DNA from: Bariatricus massiliensis
GTDB taxonomy: Bacteria; Bacillota; Clostridia; Lachnospirales; Lachnospiraceae
Assembly: GCF_900086725.1 (NCBI RefSeq)
Contig: NZ_LT574837.1
Location: 1,046,760-1,110,759, forward strand
Length of the DNA stretch: 64,000 nt
Direction: 5' to 3'
Positions 26,654 through 35,152 of the stretch are shown here, piece by piece (position 1 is the stretch's first letter; the number at the start of each line of letters is the position of its first letter). Below the pieces are notes generated by a model, which was not told the origin of the DNA, ran no database searches, and saw nothing but the letters and a program-made list of their open reading frames with translations. The translations under genes were made by a program, and so were the position numbers.

Positions 26654-27271
26654 TTACACCCTCCGCCCCCTGTCCCTCATTTTGCAATATATAATCCCCG
26701 CCAGTGTACTCACCGATGTAGCAATAATCCCGGCTCCCACAATGGCCGCAGGATTCACGCTTCCATATTGGCTGCGGTAAGCAATAATATTTACCGGAAT
26801 CAACTGGAGGGAAGAAATATTCACAATCAGGAACGTACACATCTCATTGCTGGCCACGCCTTTCTCGCGCACCGGCCCCGGCAGCCTTCCCCGCCTTCTG
26901 TCCTCCTCCAGCCTGCCAAGCTCATCCATCGCCCGAAGCCCCGCAGGTGTGGCAGCCCAGCCAAGCCCTAGTACATTAGCAATGATATTGGCCGTAATAT
27001 GTTCCTCCGCCGGATGTCCCTTGGGAAGGCTTGGAAATAAAAACCGAATCAACGGCCGCATTCTCCGTGCGGCGCTCTCCATAATACCTGCTCTCTTAGC
27101 AATTTCCATCAATCCCACCCAGAAGGACATCACGCCCAGCATGGTGATACAGAGCGTGACAGCCTCCTTAGATGAATCCAGCGCAGCATTCGTAATATCC
27201 GGCATTTTCCCGGTAAAAGCGGCAAATACAACCCCAATCACTATCATACCTGCCCAGAGATAATTTAACAT
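26654..27271 (-). CDS. spmA: Spore maturation protein A
   Basis: 205 aa (196 in Bacillus). N-terminus MLNYLWAGMIVIGVVFA, then the gate-domain pattern MLGVMSFWVGLMEIAKRAG and NIIANVLGLGWAATPAGLRAM, and a C-terminal membrane segment. Membrane protein of the forespore pathway for core dehydration. RBS GGGAG. The product would work with SpmB, whose gene is about 1.6 kb downstream beyond the MATE gene. Confidence 0.9.
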   Translation of the reverse strand: MLNYLWAGMIVIGVVFAAFTGKMPDITNAALDSSKEAVTLCITMLGVMSFWVGLMEIAKRAGIMESAARRMRPLIRFLFPSLPKGHPAEEHITANIIANVLGLGWAATPAGLRAMDELGRLEEDRRRGRLPGPVREKGVASNEMCTFLIVNISSLQLIPVNIIAYRSQYGSVNPAAIVGAGIIATSVSTLAGIIYCKMRDRGRRV

Positions 27272-27310
27272 ATATCCACTCCCATTATACTTATTCTACC
27301 TATATATATG

Positions 27311-27344
27311 AAAAGGAACAGTTCAATACTACTTGAACTGTTCC
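27311..27344 (-). terminator. Terminator after the XRE regulator gene
   Basis: Perfect 12-base stem GGAACAGTTCAA / TTGAACTGTTCC (27315-27344) with a T tract on the minus strand at 27311-27314; also T-rich on the plus side. Confidence 0.75.
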
Positions 27345-27411
27345 CTTATTTTTGTCAACAAAGCGGATATTTCCTTTGACATCCACCGGACATTCGTAAT
27401 CTGACGTGACA

Positions 27412-27732
27412 CTAGCTCTCCAGACTGCGGATAAATTTAAGCAATATTTTCTGCTCCTCTGCATTTAGTTCGCTCCATAATTCCAGTATTTCTTTCTGGG
27501 CATCTGTCAAATCAGGCCTGTCACCTTCCCCAGCAAAGAACTGGGCAAGCGAGATATCAAAAGCCTCGCATATTTTCTCCAAAGTTGGAATCGTGGGGAT
27601 ACTGGTTTTTGCAAATATATTTCCCAAGGCCGTCTGAGACATTCCTGTCAACCGTGCAAGCCGGTATTTCGAAAATCCATGTTTATCACATAATTCTTTG
27701 ATCCGCTCCGCAACATAGTCCTCTACGCGCAA
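27412..27732 (-). CDS. XRE-family HTH regulator (TTG start)
   Basis: 106 aa. Helix-turn-helix at residues about 18-60 (GFSKYRLARLTGMSQTALGNIF ... TLEKICEAFDISLAQFF), then a short helical tail (LNAEEQKILLKFIRS). The frame begins at TTG (27730-27732). An ATG four bases upstream (27734-27736) is out of frame and opens a 16-codon reading frame with better spacing from GGAGAGG, so either a leader peptide or an indel at the start is possible. Target genes unknown. Confidence 0.8.
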   Translation of the reverse strand: MRVEDYVAERIKELCDKHGFSKYRLARLTGMSQTALGNIFAKTSIPTIPTLEKICEAFDISLAQFFAGEGDRPDLTDAQKEILELWSELNAEEQKILLKFIRSLES

Positions 27733-27842
27733 GCATTATACACCTCTCCTCTGATATGGTCTATAATTATTGTACCCTTTAATCAAAAGTTTGATTAGAA
27801 CCATGTCTCTGGAGTAGTGTGCTCCACTTTAATTCAGTATAT

Positions 27843-28502
27843 TTATTTACGGTCATTTACGGCTTTTGACATCATCAAATGGCGCAGCGCGCTTACATGC
27901 AGTGGTTTCGTGATAATCCCATCCATCCCCGCTTCTTTTACTTTTTCTATTTCTGCCTGATAGGTATTGGCCGTCAACGCTATGATAACCACCTTTCCGG
28001 CATCTTCCCGGCTCATGCCGCGAATCCTTTTTGCCGCCTCATAGCCATTCATATAAGGCATGCGTATATCCATAAGGATAAAGTCTATCTCTCCATTGCC
28101 GCTGTCTTCAAATATCTTCGTGGCTTCCAGTCCATCGACGGCCTGCAGAGTCGTGCATCCCCAGCTCTCGAGAATCTCACGTACAATCACTCGGTTAATC
28201 TCATTGTCTTCCACAATCAATATATTTTTGCCGTGCAGGACATCCTCCGCCATGACCGCTGCATCTACTTTATCCTCATAAAGTCCGGGCTCCATGATAC
28301 CCTCCAGATTCAACAGCAACGCGAGCTGGTACTTAAGTTCCTCCGCCGACGCCTCAATCTTATCCAAATATTCTTCCATCTTGTTTGGATCATGCAGGTT
28401 CTGTCTCATCAGATATAGTAATCCACTAATCCCGTTTAACGGCGTTCTGATGTCGTGATTGACTTTTTCCCAAAATATTCTCTCATTTTCTATCTTTTTC
28501 AT
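27843..28502 (-). CDS. HisKA domain fused to a receiver domain, no ATPase domain
   Basis: 219 aa. Residues about 8-62 are a histidine-kinase dimerisation domain with the phosphoacceptor H16 in NHDIRTPLNG. Residues about 93-212 are a receiver domain with acidic pocket E98/D99, phosphoacceptor D145 (LMDIRMP), T177 and K199. A kinase catalytic domain, which normally sits between these two, is missing. A TGA stop is in frame three codons before the ATG, so this is not simply a mis-called longer gene. It could be a phosphorelay intermediate or a deleted hybrid kinase. No partner gene is adjacent. Confidence 0.8.
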   Translation of the reverse strand: MKKIENERIFWEKVNHDIRTPLNGISGLLYLMRQNLHDPNKMEEYLDKIEASAEELKYQLALLLNLEGIMEPGLYEDKVDAAVMAEDVLHGKNILIVEDNEINRVIVREILESWGCTTLQAVDGLEATKIFEDSGNGEIDFILMDIRMPYMNGYEAAKRIRGMSREDAGKVVIIALTANTYQAEIEKVKEAGMDGIITKPLHVSALRHLMMSKAVNDRK

Positions 28503-28708
28503 CTGACTTCACGGCCTCTCGAAATATAACGTATAGAAAAGTATTATACTCCATTACACTTTACTATTTGAATATGCTTATTATAGCACACACTCCACAC
28601 CTTTTCATTAGTTTTTATTTCATAGGACGAATTTTCCTAATATTAGAACAAAGTGCGGCTGCGAAGCAGCTTTCCTCTGCACATTGTGTGCAACCCCCGG
28701 AAGGTTTT

Positions 28709-28745
28709 ATTATATAGGAAAGTTCGAAGGACTTTCCTATATAAT
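28709..28745. repeat. Perfect 15-bp palindromic hairpin
   Basis: ATTATATAGGAAAGT / ACTTTCCTATATAAT with a 7-base loop, next to two smaller inverted repeats (GCTGCGAAGCAGC near 28660 and TGCACATTGTGTGCA near 28680). The 275-base gap holds no gene; this cluster of palindromes may be a repeat element or structured RNA. Confidence 0.5.
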
Positions 28746-28752
28746 GAAATAA

Positions 28753-28771
28753 GCCCGGCATTCTGCCGGGC
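28753..28771 (-). terminator. Terminator after the AI-2E transporter gene
   Basis: GCCCGGCA / TGCCGGGC with a 3-base loop, then TTATTTC on the minus strand. Confidence 0.65.
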
Positions 28772-28777
28772 CTGTCA

Positions 28778-30007
28778 TCAGTCATTTGCATGCTCTCTCT
28801 TGAAAGCTTCCTGCATCTTTTCTACTTCCTCTTCCGTATACTCCTCCACGGTGTGGGCCGTAACCTTCTTAATTCTGTGTTTCTTCAACTCCAAATATAC
28901 GATTTCTCTGAAAAGCGTATATATCACAGACACAATAGGAATAAAAATCAGCATTCCCACAATCCCCATCAAGTTACCGCCGATGGTGACAGCCGCCAAT
29001 ACCCAAATAGACGGCAGTCCGACGGAGCCGCCAACTACATGAGGATAAATCAGATTCCCTTCTATCTGTTGCAAAATTAAAAACAGAACGACGAATATGA
29101 GCGCCTGTTTTGGGTTGACCATAAATATAAGGAAAAATCCTAATATGCATCCGATGAAGCCGCCGAAGATTGGAATCAGCGCAGTGAAAGCAATAATTAT
29201 CCCTATCAATAGTGCATATGGCATGCGGAGCAAAGTCATTGACACAACGAACATGCTCCCCAATATGACAGCCTCCACACATTGGCCAGTCAGAAAGCTA
29301 GAAAAAGTCTTATAAGTAAGCGAACATACTTCAAGGCCTGCCTCCGCCTTTCTCTTTGGTATGAAGGCAAAAATTATTTTCCTCACCTGTACATGCAGCT
29401 TTTCCTTCTGTACCAAAATATAACACGCAAAGGAGAATGCAATGAAAAACGTCGCAAATCCACTGACGATGCTCATCGCGGCAGAAAGCGTTGTATTCAT
29501 CATGTTCCCTGCACCGTTTCCAAGAAAATCCACGCCCCACTGAATCATCTTATCCGGGTCAAATTCCAATTGATTGACCCACGCCATGATATCAGGATTA
29601 TTCGTAAATTCTTTTACCCACTCCTGCATCTTAGGAATAAACGCGGCAATACTCTGCCCTAGGTTTGAAAACGTCTCGGCAAGCTGTGGTACAAGGACAA
29701 ACATGACCAGCACAATCACGCCGATAACAAGGGCAATAGTGACGATCAAGCTTAAAGGACGGGCAATTTTATTCTTTGCCGCACTCCTCCTCTCCTTATC
29801 TTTGCCAAAGATTTTACTTTCCAAAAAACTCATAGGCACATTTATTATAAACGCAATGGCGCCCCCAAGGACAAAGGGGAACACGATTCCCCATATGAAC
29901 ACCAGCGCGTCAAGCACAATATCAAACTTCCACAGACCCACGAGAAGAACCATGGTAAATACAATGAGCCCTCTGATTTTCTTAAAAGTCACTTGACTCC
30001 AATCCAT
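28778..30007 (-). CDS. AI-2E family (PerM/YtvI-like) transporter
   Basis: 409 aa, about eight membrane segments. N-terminal half with an extracellular helical region; C-terminal block SVGLPSIWVLAAVTIGGNLMGIVGMLIFIP is typical of the family, followed by a charged cytoplasmic tail. Members export AI-2, antiport sodium or have unknown substrates, so the name is only a family label. RBS AGGAGAG. It follows the P-type ATPase by 19 bases and may be under the same riboswitch. Confidence 0.87.
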   Translation of the reverse strand: MDWSQVTFKKIRGLIVFTMVLLVGLWKFDIVLDALVFIWGIVFPFVLGGAIAFIINVPMSFLESKIFGKDKERRSAAKNKIARPLSLIVTIALVIGVIVLVMFVLVPQLAETFSNLGQSIAAFIPKMQEWVKEFTNNPDIMAWVNQLEFDPDKMIQWGVDFLGNGAGNMMNTTLSAAMSIVSGFATFFIAFSFACYILVQKEKLHVQVRKIIFAFIPKRKAEAGLEVCSLTYKTFSSFLTGQCVEAVILGSMFVVSMTLLRMPYALLIGIIIAFTALIPIFGGFIGCILGFFLIFMVNPKQALIFVVLFLILQQIEGNLIYPHVVGGSVGLPSIWVLAAVTIGGNLMGIVGMLIFIPIVSVIYTLFREIVYLELKKHRIKKVTAHTVEEYTEEEVEKMQEAFKREHAND

Positions 30008-30026
30008 AAACGTATCACTCTCCTAT

Positions 30027-32669
30027 CTATCTTCTGTTGAACCTCCTGAACCATTTCAGAACTTGTATAACAAGCAGGTTCATGACTGCAAGCCCATATA
30101 CCGTCATCATCTGAGGCATGCGCAAAGTTACTACCTTAAAAATCCCATTCAAAGCAGGGACTGTCAAGACTGCCGTGATCAATGCAAACCCTATCACGAA
30201 CGCACCAATTAAATATAAATTATTGAAAAATCTTTTCGTGAACACTACCGGTCTTTCAGACTTACAGTTAAATCCATGAACCAGTCTGGACAGACAGAGC
30301 GTGCCGAAGGCAAAGGTGCTTCCCAGCGCCCCTCCGCCCTGCCGGTATCCAATCAAGAACCCCGCAGTCGTCGTACAGGCAATCACGAGCCCCTCCGTCC
30401 CTATTTTAATCAAAAAGTCTCTCGTCAGAATGGACTCATTGACCGGGCGGGGTTTCTCTTCCATCACCCTGCTCGTATGCGGTTCCACTCCTAACGCGAT
30501 AGCCGGAAGGCTGTCCGTCAGCAAGTTAATAAATAGCAGGTGTACTGGGGCAAATGGTACCGGAAGCCCTGCGATGGAAGCGTACAGCACAGTCAAAATG
30601 GCGCCAAAGTTACCGGAAAGCAAAAATTGGATTGCGTTTTTTATATTGCGATAGACATTTCTGCCGTTTTCTACTGCCTTAATAATAGTAGCAAAGTTGT
30701 CGTCGGTCAATACCATCGCCGCCGCGTCCTTGGACACTTCTGTGCCAGTGATGCCCATGGCAACACCGATGTCCGCCTGTTTTAGAGCCGGGGCGTCGTT
30801 CACTCCGTCCCCCGTCATAGACACAATATTGCCCTTTTCCTGCCATGCCCGCACGATACGAATCTTGTGCTCCGGCGATACCCTTGCATACACCGAGATC
30901 CCCTCCACAAAATCTTTCAGCTCCTCATCCGTCAAAGACTCAATATCCGCGCCTTCACAGGCTTCACTGTCATCCTTTAGGATACCGATTCTACGGGCGA
31001 TGGCCGACGCGGTCACCTTATGGTCACCGGTAATCATAATGGGCTTGATTCCTGCCCTGATACATTCTTCCACGGCAGCTTTTGACTCTTCTCTGGGCGG
31101 GTCCATCATAGCGATAAGTCCGAGGAAGGTTAATTCCTTTTCATCCTCCAGCGCAAGCCGTCCGTCCTTTTGGCCGGGTTCATAGGCCTTGTCTGCCGCT
31201 TGAGGCATCTCCTTGTAAGCGAATGCCAGTACCCGGAGCCCTTCCTGTGAAAACGCTTCGTTCTGGGCCACGATCTTCTCTATCTCTTCCTCTGTAACCG
31301 CACACACAGCTCCCTGCTTCTGTATTGCCGTCATACGGCCCAGCAGCACGTCCACAGCGCCTTTTACGACCATTATATATTTACCGTCTAATTTATGCAA
31401 TGTGGACATTAGCTTCCTGTCGCTGTCAAACGGGATCTCACTCAGACGCGGATATTTCTCCCGAATCTCCTTTGCTTCCCTGTGCAGTGTACTTCCAAGG
31501 TTGATAAGAGCCGTTTCCGTCGGATCCCCCAGCTCCACTCCATCCACATTAGTAGAATCGTTACATAAAATACTGTATGTCAAAAGCTGGTTCTGTGCCC
31601 GGTCCTCCACATCAATGGCTGCCGCCCGTATCCTTCTCCCTTCCACATAATAGTCCTCTACCGTCATCTTATTCTGTGTCAAGGTGCCCGTTTTATCTGA
31701 ACAGATGACCGACACACTGCCAAGGCCTTCCACCGCCTGCAGTTTGCGGATAATGGCATGCTCTTTCGCCATTTTCTGTGTTCCGAATGAAAGCACAATT
31801 GTAACAATGGAGCTGAGCGCCTCCGGAATAGCCGCCACAGCCAACGCCACCGCGAACAAAAATGCGTTCCCTATATCCTGACCCCTGAATACACTGATGC
31901 CAAACAGAATACCGCAGAAGACTAAAATAATTATAGAAAGCTTCTGGCCGAACTGATCTAAGCTGACCTGAAGCGGCGTCTTCTTCTCCGAAGTCGTCTT
32001 AAGCAGCCCGGCTATCTTACCCACTTCGGTTCCCATGCCGATTCCGGTAACGACAAAAGAACCGCGTCCATAGGTGACAAAGCTGCCGGAAAACACCATG
32101 TTCTTCCTATCTCCCAATGGAACTTCTTCTTCAATAACGTCCGATGTCTTGTCTACACCCACGCTCTCCCCCGTCAAAGCGCTCTCATCGATCTTCAAGC
32201 TTGCATTTTCTATTATCCTTCCGTCGGCCGGCACGTAGTCTCCCGCTTCAAGCAGGACGATATCCCCAACGGTAATCTCTCTTGTAGGAAGCAAAACTAC
32301 GGCTTCACCCCGGAGAACCTTTGCCTCCGGTCCGGATAGCTTCTTAAGCCCCGCGAGCGACTGCTCCGCTTTCTTCGTCTGCACCGTCCCCAGCACTGCA
32401 TTAATCGTAATCACGACGAGAATGACTGCGGCGCTCTCTCCGTCACCCAAAAATCCGGAAACTATGGCAGAAAAAATCAGAATAACAACCAGAAAATCCT
32501 TGAACTGCTCCAAAAACACAGCAAGGGTTCCCTTCTTTTTTTCTTCAGCCAGCTCATTTGCCCCATATTTTTCTTTATGTTTTTCAACATCGTCTGATGT
32601 CAGCGGCTCCTCGTATCCGTTAAGCTCCCGCTTTACTTCCGTGGCTGACAATTGATAAAATTCTTTCAT
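30027..32669 (-). CDS. P-type cation ATPase (PMCA/PMR1-like), probable manganese or calcium exporter
   Basis: 880 aa. The phosphorylated Asp is about residue 325 in CSDKTGTLTQNK; TGES, the nucleotide-site KGA and the hinge TGDGVNDAPAL are all present; about ten membrane segments, PEALSSIV in segment 4. By sequence it belongs with calcium pumps of the PMCA/SPCA type, which often also carry manganese. The leader contains a manganese riboswitch, so I infer a role in manganese export. RBS AGGAGGAG. Confidence 0.9.
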   Translation of the reverse strand: MKEFYQLSATEVKRELNGYEEPLTSDDVEKHKEKYGANELAEEKKKGTLAVFLEQFKDFLVVILIFSAIVSGFLGDGESAAVILVVITINAVLGTVQTKKAEQSLAGLKKLSGPEAKVLRGEAVVLLPTREITVGDIVLLEAGDYVPADGRIIENASLKIDESALTGESVGVDKTSDVIEEEVPLGDRKNMVFSGSFVTYGRGSFVVTGIGMGTEVGKIAGLLKTTSEKKTPLQVSLDQFGQKLSIIILVFCGILFGISVFRGQDIGNAFLFAVALAVAAIPEALSSIVTIVLSFGTQKMAKEHAIIRKLQAVEGLGSVSVICSDKTGTLTQNKMTVEDYYVEGRRIRAAAIDVEDRAQNQLLTYSILCNDSTNVDGVELGDPTETALINLGSTLHREAKEIREKYPRLSEIPFDSDRKLMSTLHKLDGKYIMVVKGAVDVLLGRMTAIQKQGAVCAVTEEEIEKIVAQNEAFSQEGLRVLAFAYKEMPQAADKAYEPGQKDGRLALEDEKELTFLGLIAMMDPPREESKAAVEECIRAGIKPIMITGDHKVTASAIARRIGILKDDSEACEGADIESLTDEELKDFVEGISVYARVSPEHKIRIVRAWQEKGNIVSMTGDGVNDAPALKQADIGVAMGITGTEVSKDAAAMVLTDDNFATIIKAVENGRNVYRNIKNAIQFLLSGNFGAILTVLYASIAGLPVPFAPVHLLFINLLTDSLPAIALGVEPHTSRVMEEKPRPVNESILTRDFLIKIGTEGLVIACTTTAGFLIGYRQGGGALGSTFAFGTLCLSRLVHGFNCKSERPVVFTKRFFNNLYLIGAFVIGFALITAVLTVPALNGIFKVVTLRMPQMMTVYGLAVMNLLVIQVLKWFRRFNRR

Positions 32670-32717
32670 AATATGTCTCCTCCTAATTTAGTATTTACCT
32701 CACAGAAGACGTTATAC

Positions 32718-32843
32718 AAAAAAAAGACCCCTATTGCATGAACGTCCTGCAATAAAAGTCTCACCACTTCTTCACGGTACCGGATGTGCCCATCGTACTG
32801 ACGACACCGCGAACGCATACAGCGTAGGTTACTCCCTCTTACT
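32718..32843 (-). ncRNA. yybP-ykoY (manganese) riboswitch with intrinsic terminator
   Basis: Minus-strand leader of the P-type ATPase. The conserved boxes are present in order: GAGGGAGTAACC, then GTCGTCAGTACG, then CATCCGGTACCG, then GTGAGACTTTTATT. Outer helix P1 is AGTAAGAG (32836-32843) with CTTTTATT (32751-32758). The same CTTTTATT is needed for the terminator AGACTTTTATTGCA / TGCAATAGGGGTCT (32724-32761) followed by eight T. The two folds exclude each other, so metal binding should prevent termination (ON switch), as known for this class. Confidence 0.85.
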
Positions 32844-32850
32844 AACCCTT

Positions 32851-32879
32851 ACTATACGCATTATTACCACCTTTGTCAA
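32851..32879 (-). promoter_or_regulatory. Promoter of the riboswitch-ATPase transcript
   Basis: Minus strand TTGACA (32874-32879), 17 bases, TATAGT (32851-32856). The predicted start falls just before riboswitch helix P1. Confidence 0.75.
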
Positions 32880-32916
32880 TCTCAAATTCAAAAATAATAA
32901 AGAAGAATATAAGAAG

Positions 32917-32944
32917 CGCCCCACCGGAACTCAGCCGGCAGGGC
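32917..32944 (-). terminator. Hairpin after msmK
   Basis: GCCCTGCCGG / CCGGTGGGGC stem with a 7-base loop, on the minus strand right after the msmK-like gene; the T tract is weak. Confidence 0.55.
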
Positions 32945-32959
32945 ACTAATTAGTTTATG

Positions 32960-34072
32960 TTAGTTAGTTATCGTCAATTCTGTCTCTTTGTCAAATACAT
33001 GTATCTTCTCTGCGTCAAAAGCAAACTTAACTGTGTCGCCTGTCCTTGCGGTTGTTCTTGGGTCAACTCTCGCAGTCATGCTTGCTCCTTCGTAATCAAA
33101 GTACAGATAAACTTCTGCGCCAAGCATCTCATATACACGGATAGTCGCCTCAATTACAGTGTTAGGAGAAGATTCAATGAACATCTGCTCATCATGCACA
33201 TCTTCCGGACGAATGCCAAGTACGACAGTCTTTCCATCATATCCTCCGTCTATAAGCTTTTTCGCTTTTGACGGTGGAAGCTCGATATCGGACGGTCCAA
33301 TCTTAAGAGTAACCTTATCCCCTTTCACATTACATACAGCGTCAAGGAAATTCATCTGCGGAGATCCGATAAATCCTGCAACGAACAAGTTGCATGGAGT
33401 ATCATATAATACCTGCGGTGTATCCACCTGCTGAACGATACCAGCATTCATAACAACGATTCTTGTACCAAGAGTCATAGCCTCTGTCTGGTCATGTGTT
33501 ACATAGATGATTGTCGTCCCCAGTCTCTGATGTAGCTTTGAAATCTCAATACGCATCTGTCCTCTCAGCTTAGCATCCAAGTTAGAAAGAGGCTCATCCA
33601 TAAGGAATACCTTCGGGTCACGCACGATAGCACGTCCCATGGCAACACGCTGTCTCTGTCCACCGGATAAAGCTTTCGGCTTACGGTCGAGTAGGCTTTC
33701 CAAATCAAGAATCTTTGCCGCTTCACGAACCATCTTATCGATTTCCGGTTTCGGAACTTTTCTCAGCTTCAATCCGAACGCCATGTTATCATATACAGTC
33801 ATATGAGGATAGAGAGCGTAGTTCTGGAATACCATCGCAATATCCCTGTCCTTCGGTTCCACATCATTTACTACTTTGTCCCCGATTTTTAACTCTCCGC
33901 TGGAGATTTCTTCCAGACCTGCAATCATACGCAGTGTTGTGGACTTACCACATCCGGAAGGACCTACGAAGATGATAAATTCTTTGTCCTGAATTTCGAG
34001 GTTAAAATCTTTTACTGCTTCAAAACCGTTCGGGTAAACTTTGTTGATATGTTTCAATGATAAACTTGCCAT
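32960..34072 (-). CDS. msmK: CUT1 sugar ABC transporter ATP-binding protein (MsmK/UgpC type)
   Basis: 370 aa from the ATG at 34070-34072 (RBS AGGAGGAAAG). Walker A GPSGCGKST, Q-loop MVFQNYALYPHMTV, signature LSGGQRQR, Walker B VFLMDEPLSNLDA, then a C-terminal regulatory OB-type domain. It stands alone with no permease gene nearby, the typical state of a shared ATPase that serves several CUT1 transporters. In this window the transporter at 10494-13691 lacks an ATPase and is a likely client. Confidence 0.9.
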   Translation of the reverse strand: MASLSLKHINKVYPNGFEAVKDFNLEIQDKEFIIFVGPSGCGKSTTLRMIAGLEEISSGELKIGDKVVNDVEPKDRDIAMVFQNYALYPHMTVYDNMAFGLKLRKVPKPEIDKMVREAAKILDLESLLDRKPKALSGGQRQRVAMGRAIVRDPKVFLMDEPLSNLDAKLRGQMRIEISKLHQRLGTTIIYVTHDQTEAMTLGTRIVVMNAGIVQQVDTPQVLYDTPCNLFVAGFIGSPQMNFLDAVCNVKGDKVTLKIGPSDIELPPSKAKKLIDGGYDGKTVVLGIRPEDVHDEQMFIESSPNTVIEATIRVYEMLGAEVYLYFDYEGASMTARVDPRTTARTGDTVKFAFDAEKIHVFDKETELTITN

Positions 34073-34353
34073 TGGTTCTTTCCTCCTAAAATGTCTTTCT
34101 TTCCATCTGCGGCTTACCGCCTTATCTGTAATCAAGTATAATAAAAAAAAATACTTTGGTCTATGACTGACTTGAACAAAGATTTTTAATTTCTCTATGC
34201 AAGTTGACGAAAGTTTAATTTCTCAGATTTTTACTGATTGCATGTATTTTTTACCATTTTATTGTCTGTTTCTTACATAATAGTCGATTTTTTTATGCAT
34301 TATGCTAAGATAACTATAATGTATCCTTAATTACAAAAAGGAGGTACAACATT
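34073..34353. other. A/T-rich divergent intergenic region
   Basis: 281 bases between msmK (minus) and the LytTR regulator (plus). It must hold both promoters. A TATAAT-like box lies near 34314 on the plus strand, without a convincing -35. A run of nine A lies just upstream of msmK. No gene or clear RNA structure seen. Confidence 0.4.
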
Positions 34354-35076
34354 ATGAAAATCGCGATTGTTGACGATTCTGACATTGACCTTGAGATTCT
34401 TAAGGGCTTTGCGCTCCAATATTGTGAGTCCGCCCGGCTTGCCGGCTCTATCCATACATACAGCAATTCTCCCAGTTTCCTTGAAAATTTTCACCCAGGC
34501 AAGTATGACCTCGTTTTTCTGGATATAATGATGCAGGAAATAGACGGAATCTCTCTTGCCAGAGAAATCCGCAAAAAGGATTCCCATTGTTTTATTATAT
34601 TTTCCACTTCCAGCTCCGATTATGCCATAGAAGGCTTTCAAGTCCGCGCATTTGATTATATGGTAAAGCCGATTTCTTATCAGCGTTTTGTGGAAACCTG
34701 TAATTTATGTATTGAAAAGCTCCCCTGCGACAACCACTATATAGAAGTCAAAGAAGGGCGTACTTACACGAAAGTGCTTATATCAGATATCTTATATACC
34801 GACTATTATAACCACTATATCCAGATACACACACAGACTTCCTTGATACGTTCTTACATGTCCTTTGGGGAATTTCAGCCAATGCTGAAAGATTATTCGC
34901 AATTTCTTTGTTGCTATAGAAATTGCACAGTAAATATGGATAAAGTAAATATGATTGAAGACCGTAACTTTGTTCTTCACAACGGCATCCGGGTCCCTAT
35001 AGCGGCCAAGATGAAGCAGGAGGTGCATAAGGCATACCGGGATTATCTATTTCGCCGGAAGCTCCGATCACCATAG
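34354..35076 (+). CDS. LytTR-family response regulator, orphan
   Basis: 240 aa. Receiver domain at residues 1-120 with the phosphoacceptor D57 (LVFLDIMM), then a LytTR DNA-binding domain at about 125-235 (HYIEVKEGRTYTKVLISDILY ... FLCCYRNCTVNMDKV). Such regulators control peptide signalling, bacteriocin or competence-like genes in Firmicutes. No sensor kinase gene is adjacent. RBS AGGAGGT. The target is unknown. Confidence 0.88.
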   Translation: MKIAIVDDSDIDLEILKGFALQYCESARLAGSIHTYSNSPSFLENFHPGKYDLVFLDIMMQEIDGISLAREIRKKDSHCFIIFSTSSSDYAIEGFQVRAFDYMVKPISYQRFVETCNLCIEKLPCDNHYIEVKEGRTYTKVLISDILYTDYYNHYIQIHTQTSLIRSYMSFGEFQPMLKDYSQFLCCYRNCTVNMDKVNMIEDRNFVLHNGIRVPIAAKMKQEVHKAYRDYLFRRKLRSP

Positions 35077-35101
35077 ACCAAACTGAAATTTTCTACACCT
35101 T

Positions 35102-35152
35102 AAAAGGGATGAACATTGGCATTCTGATACATGCCTTGTCCATCCCTTTTTA
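35102..35152. terminator. Terminator between the LytTR gene and rsmI
   Basis: AAAAGGGATG / CATCCCTTTT outer stem with inner GGCAT/ATGCC; T-rich on both strands, between convergent genes. Confidence 0.75.
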
